DNA from: Mesorhizobium sp. M1B.F.Ca.ET.045.04.1.1
GTDB lineage: Bacteria > Pseudomonadota > Alphaproteobacteria > Rhizobiales > Rhizobiaceae
Assembly: GCF_003952465.1 (NCBI RefSeq)
Contig: NZ_CP034448.1
Location: 7,665,001 to 7,729,000, forward strand
Length of the DNA: 64,000 nucleotides
Direction of reading: 5' to 3'
Shown: positions 42,842-52,061 of the stretch, piece by piece
Layout of the letters: each line of letters opens with the position of its first letter
How positions within the stretch are numbered: the first letter of the stretch is position 1
Notes under the pieces: generated by a model
Told to the model about the DNA's origin: nothing
What the model saw: the letters and a program-made list of their open reading frames with translations, nothing else
Databases searched by the model: none
Program-made: the position numbers and the translations under genes

Positions 42842-43384
42842 TCATTGATTTCCTATGTGTTCGAGGACGAATAGTGCGCGCTCCTCGATGCTCACCAAAG
42901 GCAAATGAACAAGGTCGTACCCTAGTCTGGAGTACGTCTCGGCCATAGTTCGATAAGTTGCCTCAGCCTCGCCCTTGTCCTGCTTCCGTTCGTCATCCTG
43001 AGAAAATATTGCGTCCCAGAAGGGCGCAATGAAGACCCGTCGATTATATCGAAAGAGCCTCGCCGCTCTTTCAGCATAGCCGGGAATGGGCAGACCACAC
43101 AGGCTCAGATAGCCGATCACGTCAAGTATGCTGCGATCCATCAGCACAGGACCGGCCATCCCTGATGCCTCTCGATGTGATCGAAGCTCCCATCCGAGCA
43201 TGAGTTCCGCGAACGCCGATCTGTCCGCCCAAGGCAGCGCATTGCCTTTGATCCTGACCTGATCCTGAATGATTGCTCGGCCGGCCTCGGGCATGTGCTG
43301 AATACCTTTGAGCGCAAGCGCTTCAATTAAGCTAGTTTTTCCTGAACCGGGTCCACCGGTCACGACAAACAAATGGTCACACAT
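42842..43384 (-). CDS. AAA-type ATPase (AAA_28-like nucleotide-binding protein)
   Basis: 180 residues: Walker A GGPGSGKTSLIEAL at residues 10-23, MPEAGRAIIQDQVRI, and VLMDRSILDVIGYLSLCGLP containing a Walker B-like Asp. The C-terminal part is IAPFWDAIFSQDDERKQDKG and LVHLPLVSIEERALFVLEHI. It matches the small AAA_28 (predicted kinase-like) ATPases of proteobacteria. Soluble, and it stands alone. Function unknown; members are often linked to accessory or defence regions. Confidence 0.82.
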   Translation of the reverse strand: MCDHLFVVTGGPGSGKTSLIEALALKGIQHMPEAGRAIIQDQVRIKGNALPWADRSAFAELMLGWELRSHREASGMAGPVLMDRSILDVIGYLSLCGLPIPGYAERAARLFRYNRRVFIAPFWDAIFSQDDERKQDKGEAEATYRTMAETYSRLGYDLVHLPLVSIEERALFVLEHIGNQ

Positions 43385-44738
43385 GTGCCATCCTCGGTTC
43401 TGTTGTTAAGGGAAGAAAGGCCGACAGGGAGCGTTGCAATCGCAGAAGGCGATGTTCGGCGTGGCTCCATGATAGAGATGCAGCGGAATGTGTGCAACGG
43501 GCATGGGATGACAATCATGAGTGCGTACTGTTCCGCTCCCTGCCGCAAACGTTTCGAACTACGGCATAACTCGTTGCCTCTCACCCCGCATATCGGACGG
43601 CACCGTCGCGGCATGCAGGCCAGTCTCTCTAAGACCGAGAGCATCACCGGCGTCGCGAACGGAGATCCGGCAGTACACCTTGCTCGAGGCTTCTCTTTCG
43701 GGTCTCCGCCTCGATACCGACGCGCTGAGAACCAGCTCCTCTGGGGCAGAGCCCTCGACCATGGCAGCGAGTCGATCGACCAACTGCGAGAAGCCAGGGC
43801 CGCAGAAGCCGGCATCACCGACGCGGATCGCTGGATGTCACTCTCTCTTTGCGAAGACACCCCCCGCGATTGAGCTCTTGACACGCGGTGCCCAGAGTCT
43901 GGCGATCGGGATCGCGAACCTTCAGACGCTCATGATGCGTGATAATTTCATAATCTATGGGAATTGCCCGTCGCGGGCGAGTTGTCAGCGCAAGAAACGG
44001 GTGGTTTCAAGCAGAACTAGGAATACGCTTGGCCATTCTCGAATTGCGACATTTGTCGCGACGTGCATCTAAATGAAGGGTTATAAGTGCACGATTCCCA
44101 TCCCAGCCGAACTTTCCAGCCCGCTCAGTTGCAGGGGAAAGCTATCGCCCGACGTCGCAAGAGCTAGACCACGAGAATACGATTTACTGCTTTCTCGGGC
44201 GCGGCTCTCAACAATGCTGCGCGTCGCCAACTGTTCCCAGCAGTCGATCCTCTCGTCGATACTGCTGGCGAGCCTGCACCCGAAGAAACCTTCAGCAGCC
44301 GTCCAGGGCCGAAAACTCATCCGCGACGGCCGAATATCCTCTAGTAAAACTGCTTTCCCGAGCGGCAGCTCTGTTAGACCACGTCCGAGGATCAGGTCAA
44401 AACCCTTTTCCCGGATCGCGTATGGGCTTCGGAAACGCTACTCGGGGTCGGCAACACGAAAAGCGGACGAAGACGGCTCCCTTTGGCCAAATCTCTGGAA
44501 TTGGTCCACTGCTTTCCGCCTGCGCAGCACCCATGTTGGTTCATCTCTCAAGCTATCCGAACAGATCCGTCCTGGTCGCATTGAGACACTGCACCGTGCG
44601 CAGCACTTCACGCAGATGCGTCGTCACGCGGACGCCAGTGTAGCGCGGCGATTAGGGAGACCGGTCGTATTGCCTCACGTGACAATGCTCCCGGAGGTTC
44701 GAGCGTTGCCTCATCCACTTTGCTCCCGGCTTGGGGCG
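43385..44738. other. 1.35-kb stretch with only degenerate coding traces
   Basis: Many short frames on both strands, none with a ribosome-binding site and a recognisable family. Minus-strand pieces such as LVDRLAAMVEGSAPEELVLS (about 43720-43790) and LILGRGLTELPLGKAVLLED (about 44330-44390) look coding in composition but are bounded by stops. It is probably decayed genes. No element ends were identified. Confidence 0.4.
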
Positions 44739-44789
44739 AAGGAGGCCGGGCGCTGCGATGGCCGGGGTTTCGCAGCGCCCGGCCTCCTT
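44739..44789. terminator. Long perfect hairpin downstream of GNAT gene
   Basis: A 20-bp perfect stem (AAGGAGGCCGGGCGCTGCGA with its exact complement) and an 11-base loop. It lies about 60 bp beyond the stop of the minus-strand GNAT gene. It could be a strong terminator or a folded repeat element; no T-run follows. Confidence 0.65.
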
Positions 44790-44849
44790 TGCGAAGCGCC
44801 ACGGCGCCTCAGTGTGGCCTTGCGATCTCCAGGATTGGCGGCTCCTTGC

Positions 44850-45473
44850 TCAAGGGCCAAACAGCAACGCGTCCGCCTGTTCGCCGCGCCAGACCTTCAG
44901 CCGACGCTGAAGTTTTCGAAGCAGTTCCGGGTAAACGCCGGGATACTCGGCCTGCAGCCGTGACAGAAGCTCGCTGCCGGTTCGCCATGGTTCGGCTTCG
45001 AACCAATTTCGCAAGTCGGCCATCGCCTTGACGAGAGGGGCAGCACGCCGCCGCCACGTTTTGGTTTTTACAATCGGGCGATCCGTTGGCCGGATAGCTC
45101 CGTCCTTCCAGGCAGTCCGCAAACTGTCCGGCACATCTAAGGCTTTCGGCAGCGGCATGTAGGCATAGTTCTCGAACCGAATCCGGAAACCAAGCTTTTC
45201 CCAAAAAGGTATCGATGTCAGCGGTGCGCACTGGATGTCGAGGATGCAGCGACGATCATCTTCAACGGCCTGCTTCAAGGCAGCCAACGCTAGAGCCTTG
45301 CCATATCCAAGGCCTCGTCGATCTGGCCGAACTTCCAGAATGCCATCATAGGTCAAATCGTAGGCGAGGAACGCAACAGGCACGTCGTTCTCGATCAGTG
45401 CAATCATCTCCCCGTCCGAGTGCGCGTCAGCAATCACAGATCGCTCCTCACGTTCGGCTTTCAGCCAATCCAT
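44850..45473 (-). CDS. GNAT acetyltransferase domain fused to an IS-derived tail
   Basis: 207 residues from MDWLKAEREERSV. The N-terminal 125 residues look like a GNAT fold: VAFLAYDLTYDGILEVRPDR, then RGLGYGKALALAALKQAVE (the acetyl-CoA P-loop, R/Q-x-x-G-x-G/A variant), and IPFWEKLGFRIRFENYAYMP. The last 60 residues (WRTGSELLSRLQAEYPGVYP, LLRKLQRRLKVWRGEQADAL) resemble the N-terminal part of an IS21-type transposase. The reading frame may therefore be a chance fusion at an old insertion scar. The longer frame extending to 45866 overlaps the tniQ remnant and is not coding. Confidence 0.65.
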   Translation of the reverse strand: MDWLKAEREERSVIADAHSDGEMIALIENDVPVAFLAYDLTYDGILEVRPDRRGLGYGKALALAALKQAVEDDRRCILDIQCAPLTSIPFWEKLGFRIRFENYAYMPLPKALDVPDSLRTAWKDGAIRPTDRPIVKTKTWRRRAAPLVKAMADLRNWFEAEPWRTGSELLSRLQAEYPGVYPELLRKLQRRLKVWRGEQADALLFGP

Positions 45474-45475
45474 GA

Positions 45476-46191
45476 TCTGCAGGATAGCTGTCCATGCGGG
45501 GCGGCCGTGACGTGGCGGACGTCGGGGTATTTCAACTGCTGCTGCGGCCGCAGGCTCGAGTTCGCGCCGTCGCAACCGGTTCCGCCCCAGGAATGCTTGG
45601 CCGACGCCTACATCATCGGAAGGCTGGCCCGCGATGTGACCCCTGCCCGCTCCTCGACGCGCTCCCTTTGGACGAGGCGATCGCCACGATGATGGCGGTG
45701 GGCAGGTTCGGGCTCGATCCGCATCTCCAGGGTCACCTGCCGGGAACGCCGTCGCAGCGCCTGCGCCGCATCCTTTCGAAGGGATACTCGATCCTCTCAG
45801 CTCCGGATGACGGCTTCCGGACCGCGACCGACGCGGCGGAGTCATTGCAGCCGGAAACCGGGACATTCGTCCCGCCTGTTTACTCCGACGAATTCCGGTA
45901 CTGGCTGGTGCACGAACAGCATGACATCCTGGAAGGCGCCCTCTCCCGCTTCTGCGGGGCCGGGCAACTTCGGGACGATTCCGGCAGGTTGCCGTACGGT
46001 CACTTCACCTACGAAGAGGCCGACCAGATGTGCTGTGTCTCCCGAGGGACCATCAAGGCGATCGTCCGACAAAGTCAGTTCAAGCCCTTTCCGCAAGCGT
46101 CGATCCCGAATCCGTCCGCAGACTGGCCAAGGTTCTGCTGCATGGGAAATCCGTGTCCGAGGCCGCTAACGCTTGGCTTTCGCACAACTGA
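45476..46191 (+). pseudogene. Decayed second TniQ-family gene (C-terminal part)
   Basis: Begins abruptly inside a TniQ zinc region (SCPCGAAVTWRTSGYFNCCC, GRRLEFAP). After a break in the four-C run at 45640-45643 it continues PLLDALPLDEAIATMMAVGR, GLDPHLQGHLPGTPSQRLRR and EADQMCCVSRGTIKAIVRQS. A final shift near 46095 leads to SVDPESVRRLAKVLLHGKSV and ends NAWLSHN. It is not a copy of the tniQ at 26141 and has lost its N-terminus, replaced by the opposite-strand GNAT gene. It indicates an older Tn7-like element. Confidence 0.7.
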
Positions 46192-46269
46192 GATTCGGAG
46201 CTTGTCAGGTAGCGGCACGAGCAACCGAGCGCCTTATGAGGTTCGCCGGATCGTCCTGGCGAGTCCCAT

Positions 46270-46686
46270 TCAATGGCTTTCGGCCAGATGGCTGGTGACT
46301 TGTTTGAACCAGTCGCTCGGCAGAGCGCCGATCACGCATGTTCCCTGCGCAACGGGTGACTGCGAAATGTATTCGGCAGGCCGGACGTCAGGCCCAGGCC
46401 ACGCGAACACATTGATTAGGTCGGTGTAGATCCATGATGGCTGGTCATCGAGCCCGATGTGACGCTTCAGCTTGAGAGGAACTTCAAGCGCCCGCCTCCC
46501 TTCCCTCGGCGGCGTATGCGAGATGCCCACGACATAGGCAACAGGAGTTGGACCGACATCGTGCCTGGCGAGAACGACCGCGACGGGGTAGGTTTTCTCT
46601 CCGTCTTCCCGCTGGCCGACTTTCGATCTCCAGAGATATTCGTAAGCGATCACGTGACCGACAGGAGGAACAACAGGAATCTTCAC
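46270..46686 (-). CDS. PemK-like toxin of a type II toxin-antitoxin pair
   Basis: 138 residues, probably a CcdB/MazF-fold growth inhibitor. VGHVIAYEYLWRSKVGQRED, YPVAVVLARHDV, GISHTPPREGRRALEVPLKL and IGLDDQPSWIYTDLINVFAW followed by PGPDVRP are typical of rhizobial PemK-type proteins that cleave mRNA. The gene starts nine bases after the antitoxin stop, in the expected antitoxin-toxin order. Confidence 0.78.
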   Translation of the reverse strand: MKIPVVPPVGHVIAYEYLWRSKVGQREDGEKTYPVAVVLARHDVGPTPVAYVVGISHTPPREGRRALEVPLKLKRHIGLDDQPSWIYTDLINVFAWPGPDVRPAEYISQSPVAQGTCVIGALPSDWFKQVTSHLAESH

Positions 46687-46695
46687 TGAAGATCT

Positions 46696-46983
46696 CTAGA
46701 TTCTTGGACCTGCAGGCGCGTCTTCCTGATCGGGGATGTCATCCAGGCAGTAAGGCTGATCCGTAGCCACTTCTGAACTCAGGATCATGTCAACTTCGCC
46801 ACTCGACAGGTTGGCCGTAGGAACCGCTTGCCGAAACGAGGCCCACATCGCCTTGAAAAGCGGCGCTGATACAAGAAAGGCAGACGTTCGACCGTACTTG
46901 GTGATTTCCACCGAGCCTTGGAACGAACGATCGTGCCACTCTCCAAAATTCTTCTGGATTTCGGATGCTGCAACGGAAACCAT
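46696..46983 (-). CDS. Phd/YefM-type antitoxin
   Basis: 95 residues from MVSVAASEIQKNFGEWHDRS, with GGAGAAGG upstream of this ATG; the longer frame to 47106 is less likely. SVEITKYGRTSAFLVSAPLF is the Phd/YefM DNA-binding signature. The acidic C-terminus (CLDDIPDQEDAP) would wrap the toxin. Expected to repress its own operon. Confidence 0.78.
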   Translation of the reverse strand: MVSVAASEIQKNFGEWHDRSFQGSVEITKYGRTSAFLVSAPLFKAMWASFRQAVPTANLSSGEVDMILSSEVATDQPYCLDDIPDQEDAPAGPRI

Positions 46984-47352
46984 GGCTGCCTTCTCCACGT
47001 AATTTTCCACATGTTCCGTAACATACGGAGTATCGTCAAGACTGGAAGCGAGCTTCAGCTGGTATGCGGCTGAATGGTCCGATTTGCCACTTTCTGTCGG
47101 CATCATTCAATTCGAGCTTGGCATTGGCCCCGAGACCGTGAATTCGAACGGAATGCCGATGCGGCGCATGAACCTGCCGTTCGATTTCGATTGACCCGAA
47201 CCCGGCCTGCAATGCGTTGTCCGAGGAGGCGGGCCCGTCTCCTGATGGACGGCTTAGCCTCAAGGTTTCAAGGTGAAGTCAGCAAACTTGGCGACGGTGG
47301 TCGACACATGATGGTTGCCTTTTCACCGTCCTCAGCTCGAGCGCCCTGAGGA

Positions 47353-48485
47353 CTAATGCAATCTCTCGTCGTTGGGATCATTTTCATGAATCCGCAGCGT
47401 GTGCGAAAACACCTCCCGAACATTCGCAGCCCCTCGAGCCGGGTGCCGAATTTCCGGTTGCCTTTGATCATCTTGAGGGCGACCGCGCGCCGGGCATAGA
47501 CGTGGCCCGCATCCGCTGCCTTCACAAGCAACTCTTCGGCTTCGCCGGAATGGCGTTCGAGTTCCGGTCTGGAAGCCAGAACCCGATATTGCCAGTAGAG
47601 GGACGAGATCGGCGCCTTGGCGTCTTTTCGAAGCCACTCGAGCGCTGCCTCTGGTCGGCTGGCCCGGAAATTCGCGATCCCGGCGGGAACCGCCAGTTCG
47701 TGTCGTCCGCCCTCATAGGCCGCCTCGTAGTGGATGGCCGCCAGGTCAAAGTTCTTGGCCACGGCGCAGCCGTAAAGGTAGATGTGGCCCAGCCACTGAT
47801 GAGCCCATGCTAAGCCATCCTCCCCGAGCTTCTCGAGTATCGGCAAAGCTTCCGCGTAGCGCTTCGAAGTCGTCAGGCGGTAGGCTTCTTGCTTCCGCAC
47901 CCATCGAACGGAAGGCGCATGCTCCTGTTCGGCTGCCTTCCGTATCCAGCTTTCCGCCTCTTCGCTCTCGCTTGCCTCAAACAAGAGCGAGGCATAGTTG
48001 TGCTGTCCGCTGGCATCCCCAGCTTGCGCGGCTTTGGAAAACCAGTGCCGCGCAGAATCGAGATCCTTGGGAGCTTCTATACCTTTGGAATACATGTAGC
48101 CGAGCCTCGACATCGCGTCGGCTTCGCCCGCCTCAGCAGCCTTCGTGTACCATTGGTATGCGGCGGCCATGTCGACGGGGACACCATCACCGTAGAAATG
48201 GATATGGGCGATCCAGCCCATTGCCTCGACGTCGCCAGCCTCGGCGGCTCGCAGAAACCATGCGAGTGCGGCGGACGTGTCGACATCGACGCCTCTGCCC
48301 TTCAAGTATATGTATCCCACCCAGGTCATTGCCGGAACGGAGCCAGCTTCAGCAAGGCTCTCGAACAGAGGAGCGGCCTCGGCCTTCTTGCCGGACCGAT
48401 AGAGGGCTTTCACCTCATCCAATTCCCGGTCTAAGCTATCTAACGTGGGGTCACGGCCGACTTCAGGCTCTTCACGCGTCAGCAA
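47353..48485 (-). CDS. Sel1-repeat protein, probable C-terminal frameshift
   Basis: A helical solenoid of Sel1-like (TPR-type) repeats: MTWVGYIYLKGRGVDVDTSA, AMGWIAHIHFYGDGVPVDMA, AMSRLGYMYSKGIEAPKDLD and HQWLGHIYLYGCAVAKNFDL. About eight repeats cover residues 20-370. In the first frame the gene continues to 47268 with a low-quality tail (RTRCGFMKMIPTTRD). In the neighbouring frame the sequence FREVFSHTLRIHENDPNDER ends naturally at 47353. A one-base loss near 47418 is therefore likely. Probably a protein-interaction scaffold; partner unknown. Confidence 0.75.
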
Positions 48486-48606
48486 GTAACATCCCTCGTG
48501 GCTCGGTGAATATATGCACTCGGAATGCTGAGTTAAGGCATCCAGGTCTCAAAATCGAAATATGACTACGCTATCGTAAACTTGGGAGTGCCGCCTCGGC
48601 GAGATT

Positions 48607-49434
48607 TCATGCAGACTCGCTGCGATTGGAAAGGCGAACATGATTCTCGCGCATCACCATGCCGTCGCCTTTCATCTCAAACACGCCCTCATCAACAAGT
48701 CTTCTGACGGCTGACCAGAGCACGAGATCGCCGCATTGCCAGAAGCCCTGGTCCAATATGGCTCCAAGGCTTTGGGCGACCACGCGCGCGCAGTTCCGCC
48801 ATTCGGAAGTCACCTGGGATGCGATGACATCATCGAAATGCGTCATCGGTGCTGATTGAAGGCCTTGATCGCCAACAACGCGGAGAGGAGCGCTTTCTGT
48901 GCGGAGTCGCTCCCAATGGTCGCGGTATGCCTGCAACTGCAGCTCGCTCAACACGATCTGGCTATCAAGAAGACCTGCTGTCACGATGCTGTCCGAGGGA
49001 ACGAAACCGAACGATTTCGCATGCCAGGTGCTTGGTCCGGGACGACCAGCCCTGGAGGCGAATTCGACCTGCGTTATGTCGACCACTCGAAAGGGGCTAC
49101 CGCCGATCCGCCAGACAAACTCCAGGAAACCAGCAGATTCCATGGCGCTCCGCCAGCATACCCACGCCACGGGAGTGACGTTCCGGTCCGTTGCGCGGTC
49201 CCAGAAAAGATCGGCGCGCTGTCCATAGTCTCCGAAACCGTCGTCGCCCAATGTCTCTTCCATCCACTGACCGCGGAGATCGGCTGCAGGCGGATTGATC
49301 GGCCCCAAGCTGAGGTCATCCGGCAGTCCAATGACTGCCTGGTCGACACCCAATTGTCCGAGAGCCTGCCCGAGGCTGCCGGCGGCTGACATATTGAAGA
49401 CAACGTGAACGATCGGTTTTTGAGAGTTCGTCAT
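48607..49434 (-). CDS. DUF1835/DUF3658-like protein
   Basis: 275 residues from MTNSQKPIVHVVFNMSAAGS. The N-terminal block with LGVDQAVIGLPDDLSLGPIN is the DUF1835 pattern. The C-terminal part (WRNCARVVAQSLGAILDQGF, DLVLWSAVRRLVDEGVFEMK) matches the DUF3658 style. Soluble. The biochemical role is unknown for the family. The longer frame to 49524 lacks extra support. Confidence 0.72.
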   Translation of the reverse strand: MTNSQKPIVHVVFNMSAAGSLGQALGQLGVDQAVIGLPDDLSLGPINPPAADLRGQWMEETLGDDGFGDYGQRADLFWDRATDRNVTPVAWVCWRSAMESAGFLEFVWRIGGSPFRVVDITQVEFASRAGRPGPSTWHAKSFGFVPSDSIVTAGLLDSQIVLSELQLQAYRDHWERLRTESAPLRVVGDQGLQSAPMTHFDDVIASQVTSEWRNCARVVAQSLGAILDQGFWQCGDLVLWSAVRRLVDEGVFEMKGDGMVMRENHVRLSNRSESA

Positions 49435-49492
49435 AGACAAGGCACCAAGTTCGTAGAGATCTAAGATGACGCGACTACTTAAAGAGTTGGTG

Positions 49493-49720
49493 TCAGACCG
49501 TCGACTCGGTTCTGTTCGTCGCAAGCCATGCGTCTTCCGCTCGGTAGTCGAACGCGTCGTAGCCGTATTGTGCGAAAGCCGTGAAATGTTGCCACCAGTC
49601 TCCCTTCTTCGCCGTCTTCACAAGCCAGCGGCAGGACTGCAACGTGGTCTTTGTATTCGCCGCCATGCGCGCCAGCTGGCCGAAGGTGTTCCCGTCGGAG
49701 CTGTCTCCAGCTATTGGCAT
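49493..49720 (-). CDS. Small hypothetical protein or gene tail
   Basis: 75 residues from MPIAGDSSDGNTFGQLARMA with CRWLVKTAKKGDWWQHFTAF and YGYDAFDYRAEDAWLATNRT. The composition is convincingly protein-like. The frame extends upstream antisense to gspL, so the true start is unclear and it may be the tail of a lost gene. Confidence 0.4.
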   Translation of the reverse strand: MPIAGDSSDGNTFGQLARMAANTKTTLQSCRWLVKTAKKGDWWQHFTAFAQYGYDAFDYRAEDAWLATNRTESTV

Positions 49721-49813
49721 GCCACATAAGCCCGGGGCCTCGCTGTACAAAGCTGTGGCTAAATCGTCTTTCGCGATCTCCCTCGTATCTGCACTGGCCC
49801 TGCCATTGTAGCC

Positions 49814-50914
49814 TTGCCTTTGAATATCGTCGTGAGAATCAGCCGAGGCAGCGAGCAGCCAGTCGTGACGGCAATTGAAGCGCAGCTTTTGGGTTTTTGC
49901 GACTGGTGGCTCGGGGAGATGCGGGCCATCGCGTCTCGGATTATTCCACGGCAAAAGCAAACATCCACCAGCGACTGGATCGTCGCTCTTGCCGACGACG
50001 GCATCCGCGTCGGCAGGGCTGGTGCGCCTGAAGTCCAATCGGTCCCGCTGACGCCTAATGCACCCGCGAATGAGATTTCGACGCTCCTCCATGCCGGAAA
50101 CCGCCGGAAGAGACCGAGCTTCGACGTCCTCATCCATTCCGGCATATTTCTGACCCGCCAACTGGGGGCGCTGCGACTGCCGCCTCGACTAGCGAGAACC
50201 ATGGCCGAGCTCGACCTGCTAGCCTCAACGCCAATCGATCCCGCGCAGGTACATCTGGTGTTTGCCGCCTCACCCGAGCAAGGCTGCTCCTACCATGTGG
50301 TCAAGACCAAGACCTTGTCGGCAGTCCTGAGCGCAATCCACGCAGTCGGCGGGACGGTTCGCTCGATCGCGCTGGTAGAGCATGGGCAAGCGAAACGCGT
50401 CGACCGCCCGAGCCTGGCAGCGATCTGGCCTCCCACCAAACGCGAGCACCTCGTGACGCGAGCCTGGGCCGTGGCGTGCGCGATACTGTTCCTCTGTCTT
50501 GCCGCGACCTATGCCCACGCGCAATGGCGATATTGGCAGGCCGGAGCCGCGCTAGACGAGCAGATCGCCGAGGCGCAGATCCAGGCAAAAGAGGCGCGGG
50601 CAATCCTGCAGAAGCGTCAGACGGAACTTGAGCAGATCGACCGAATCCGGGCCGAGAAGAAGAGCGCCGTTTCCACAGTTCGCATCCTGGCGGAGGTCAC
50701 GCACATGCTGCCCGACAGCGCCTGGGTTACTGACCTTTCGTCAAAGAAGGGTGAACTGACCATCAGCGGTTTTGCCGCTTCGGCGGCCGATCTGATCCAA
50801 CCCATCGACGCCTCGCCGTTGTTTTCCGCGCCGGAATTCGCGGCCCCCGTCGTCAAGGTTCCGGGGCAGACCGGGGAGCGATTCACGATCACCGCAAGGA
50901 TCGATGCGCCGTGA
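49814..50914 (+). CDS. gspL: Type II secretion GspL/PilN-like inner-membrane protein
   Basis: First gene of the T2SS operon, 366 residues (TTG start at 49814; GTG at 49832 is also possible). The N-terminal cytoplasmic part (FCDWWLGEMRAIASRI, DWIVALADDGIRVGRAG) is an actin-like GspL domain fragment. One membrane helix near residue 220 (WAVACAILFLCLAATYAHAQ) follows, then a coiled coil and a ferredoxin-like PilN/GspL-C domain. Expected to link the GspE ATPase to the inner-membrane platform. The stop overlaps gspM. Confidence 0.78.
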   Translation: MPLNIVVRISRGSEQPVVTAIEAQLLGFCDWWLGEMRAIASRIIPRQKQTSTSDWIVALADDGIRVGRAGAPEVQSVPLTPNAPANEISTLLHAGNRRKRPSFDVLIHSGIFLTRQLGALRLPPRLARTMAELDLLASTPIDPAQVHLVFAASPEQGCSYHVVKTKTLSAVLSAIHAVGGTVRSIALVEHGQAKRVDRPSLAAIWPPTKREHLVTRAWAVACAILFLCLAATYAHAQWRYWQAGAALDEQIAEAQIQAKEARAILQKRQTELEQIDRIRAEKKSAVSTVRILAEVTHMLPDSAWVTDLSSKKGELTISGFAASAADLIQPIDASPLFSAPEFAAPVVKVPGQTGERFTITARIDAP

Positions 50915-51516
50915 ACCTTTTGACGCGAATTCTCAACGCACCCGCGCTGGTCCAACGATCGCTGGCTCTCGCCCTCGCTATCGTTGCGATGGCCTTGGCG
51001 GGTTGGGTTCTGTTCGCTGCCGCCGGCAGCATCGCCTCGGCCAGGGCCGACGTCGAACAGAAGCGGCAAACGCTGGGGCAGATCGAAGCCGTCATACACC
51101 TGGCAAAAAACGTGGAAAGCGCTGCCACACCCGTGGCGACCCCAGATAGCAAGGAGTTCCTCTCGGGCGCAAGCGAGGCCGTCATCCGCGGGGCACTGCA
51201 AACCCGGCTCAACGCCATGGCCGCATCGAACGGAGTGACCGTGCTTTCCGCCGGCAACGCACCCACCCTCAGCGAGGACGGCGTCGCCTATCTTGGGCTG
51301 CGTGCTAGTGTTTCCGGATCGCTAGAAAGCGTACACGGGTTCCTGCTCAGGCTGGAAACGACGCTGCCAGTTCTGTTCGTCCGCGAAGCCACGCTCAGAA
51401 CCACGAACAACAGTGCATCCGCTTCGCCGGCGAGGCCGCCTGAGATCTTCGCCGAAGTGCTTTTCTACGGCGCGCTGCAGCCGGCTGCTACGGCGGCGTC
51501 GGGGAATAAGCCATGA
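50911..51516 (+). CDS. gspM: Type II secretion GspM-like protein
   Basis: 201 residues with GTG start overlapping the gspL stop (GTGA). There is a single N-terminal helix (SLALALAIVAMALAGWVLFA), a coiled coil (ARADVEQKRQTLGQIEAVIH), and a ferredoxin-like fold (VTVLSAGNAPTLSEDGVAYL, LEVT-type strands). This is the classic GspM layout, pairing with GspL. The next gene overlaps by four bases. Confidence 0.75.
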   Translation: MNLLTRILNAPALVQRSLALALAIVAMALAGWVLFAAAGSIASARADVEQKRQTLGQIEAVIHLAKNVESAATPVATPDSKEFLSGASEAVIRGALQTRLNAMAASNGVTVLSAGNAPTLSEDGVAYLGLRASVSGSLESVHGFLLRLETTLPVLFVREATLRTTNNSASASPARPPEIFAEVLFYGALQPAATAASGNKP

Positions 51517-52061
51517 TGCGGGCCATGGCGGCGCTCGGCATCGGGATTGCGGCCGCCGGGCTCATTGCAACGAATGCCGTCCTCTACGATACGGCGGTCG
51601 ATATTTCACCGGCGACACCGACCCAAAGGTCAGGAACCAAGTTGCAGGACGGCGCTGCTCCAATCACAACCGTGCCGGATATGAGCGGCTTAGCCGAAAC
51701 CTTCGAGCGTCCGCTGTTCAGCCCGACGCGGCGCAAATTCGTTCCTGCGCCGGCCGAGCCGAAGCCTGCCGAGGTGGCCACCGCGCCCGCAGCGCCCTCG
51801 CCACAGGAGACTGCGGCGCCGGTGGCTGCGCCGTCGCTGCTCGGAATCAGCATCAGCGTGGGAAACGCGCGGGCCTTGCTAAGGGTCGATGGCGGCGCCG
51901 CGGCCAATTGGTATGCCAATGGCGAGACCGTCGACGGCTGGACGGTTTCCGCGATCGACAAGGACGAAGCAGTGCTCACGCGCAGCGGACGAGAGGCTCG
52001 CCTGTCGCTTTATCCGCCTGTTCAAAAGCAGGCAATTGGAGGCGGCGGCGTTGCGCAGTGA
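51513..52061 (+). CDS. gspN: Type II secretion GspN/GspC-like protein
   Basis: 182 residues. An N-terminal anchor (ALGIGIAAAGLIATNAVLYD), the signature FERPLFSPTRRKF, a proline/alanine linker (about 75-110) and a small beta domain (LLGISISVGNARALLRVDGG, WTVSAIDKDEAVLTRSGREA). This matches the homology region of GspC and the short GspN proteins of rhizobia. Probably connects the inner platform to the GspD secretin. Confidence 0.7.
   Translation: MMRAMAALGIGIAAAGLIATNAVLYDTAVDISPATPTQRSGTKLQDGAAPITTVPDMSGLAETFERPLFSPTRRKFVPAPAEPKPAEVATAPAAPSPQETAAPVAAPSLLGISISVGNARALLRVDGGAAANWYANGETVDGWTVSAIDKDEAVLTRSGREARLSLYPPVQKQAIGGGGVAQ

Noticed and set aside
43360..44072. Overlapping 166-183 aa frames on both strands
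   Set aside because: None has a family pattern or ribosome-binding site, and the frames contradict each other. Treated as decayed DNA.
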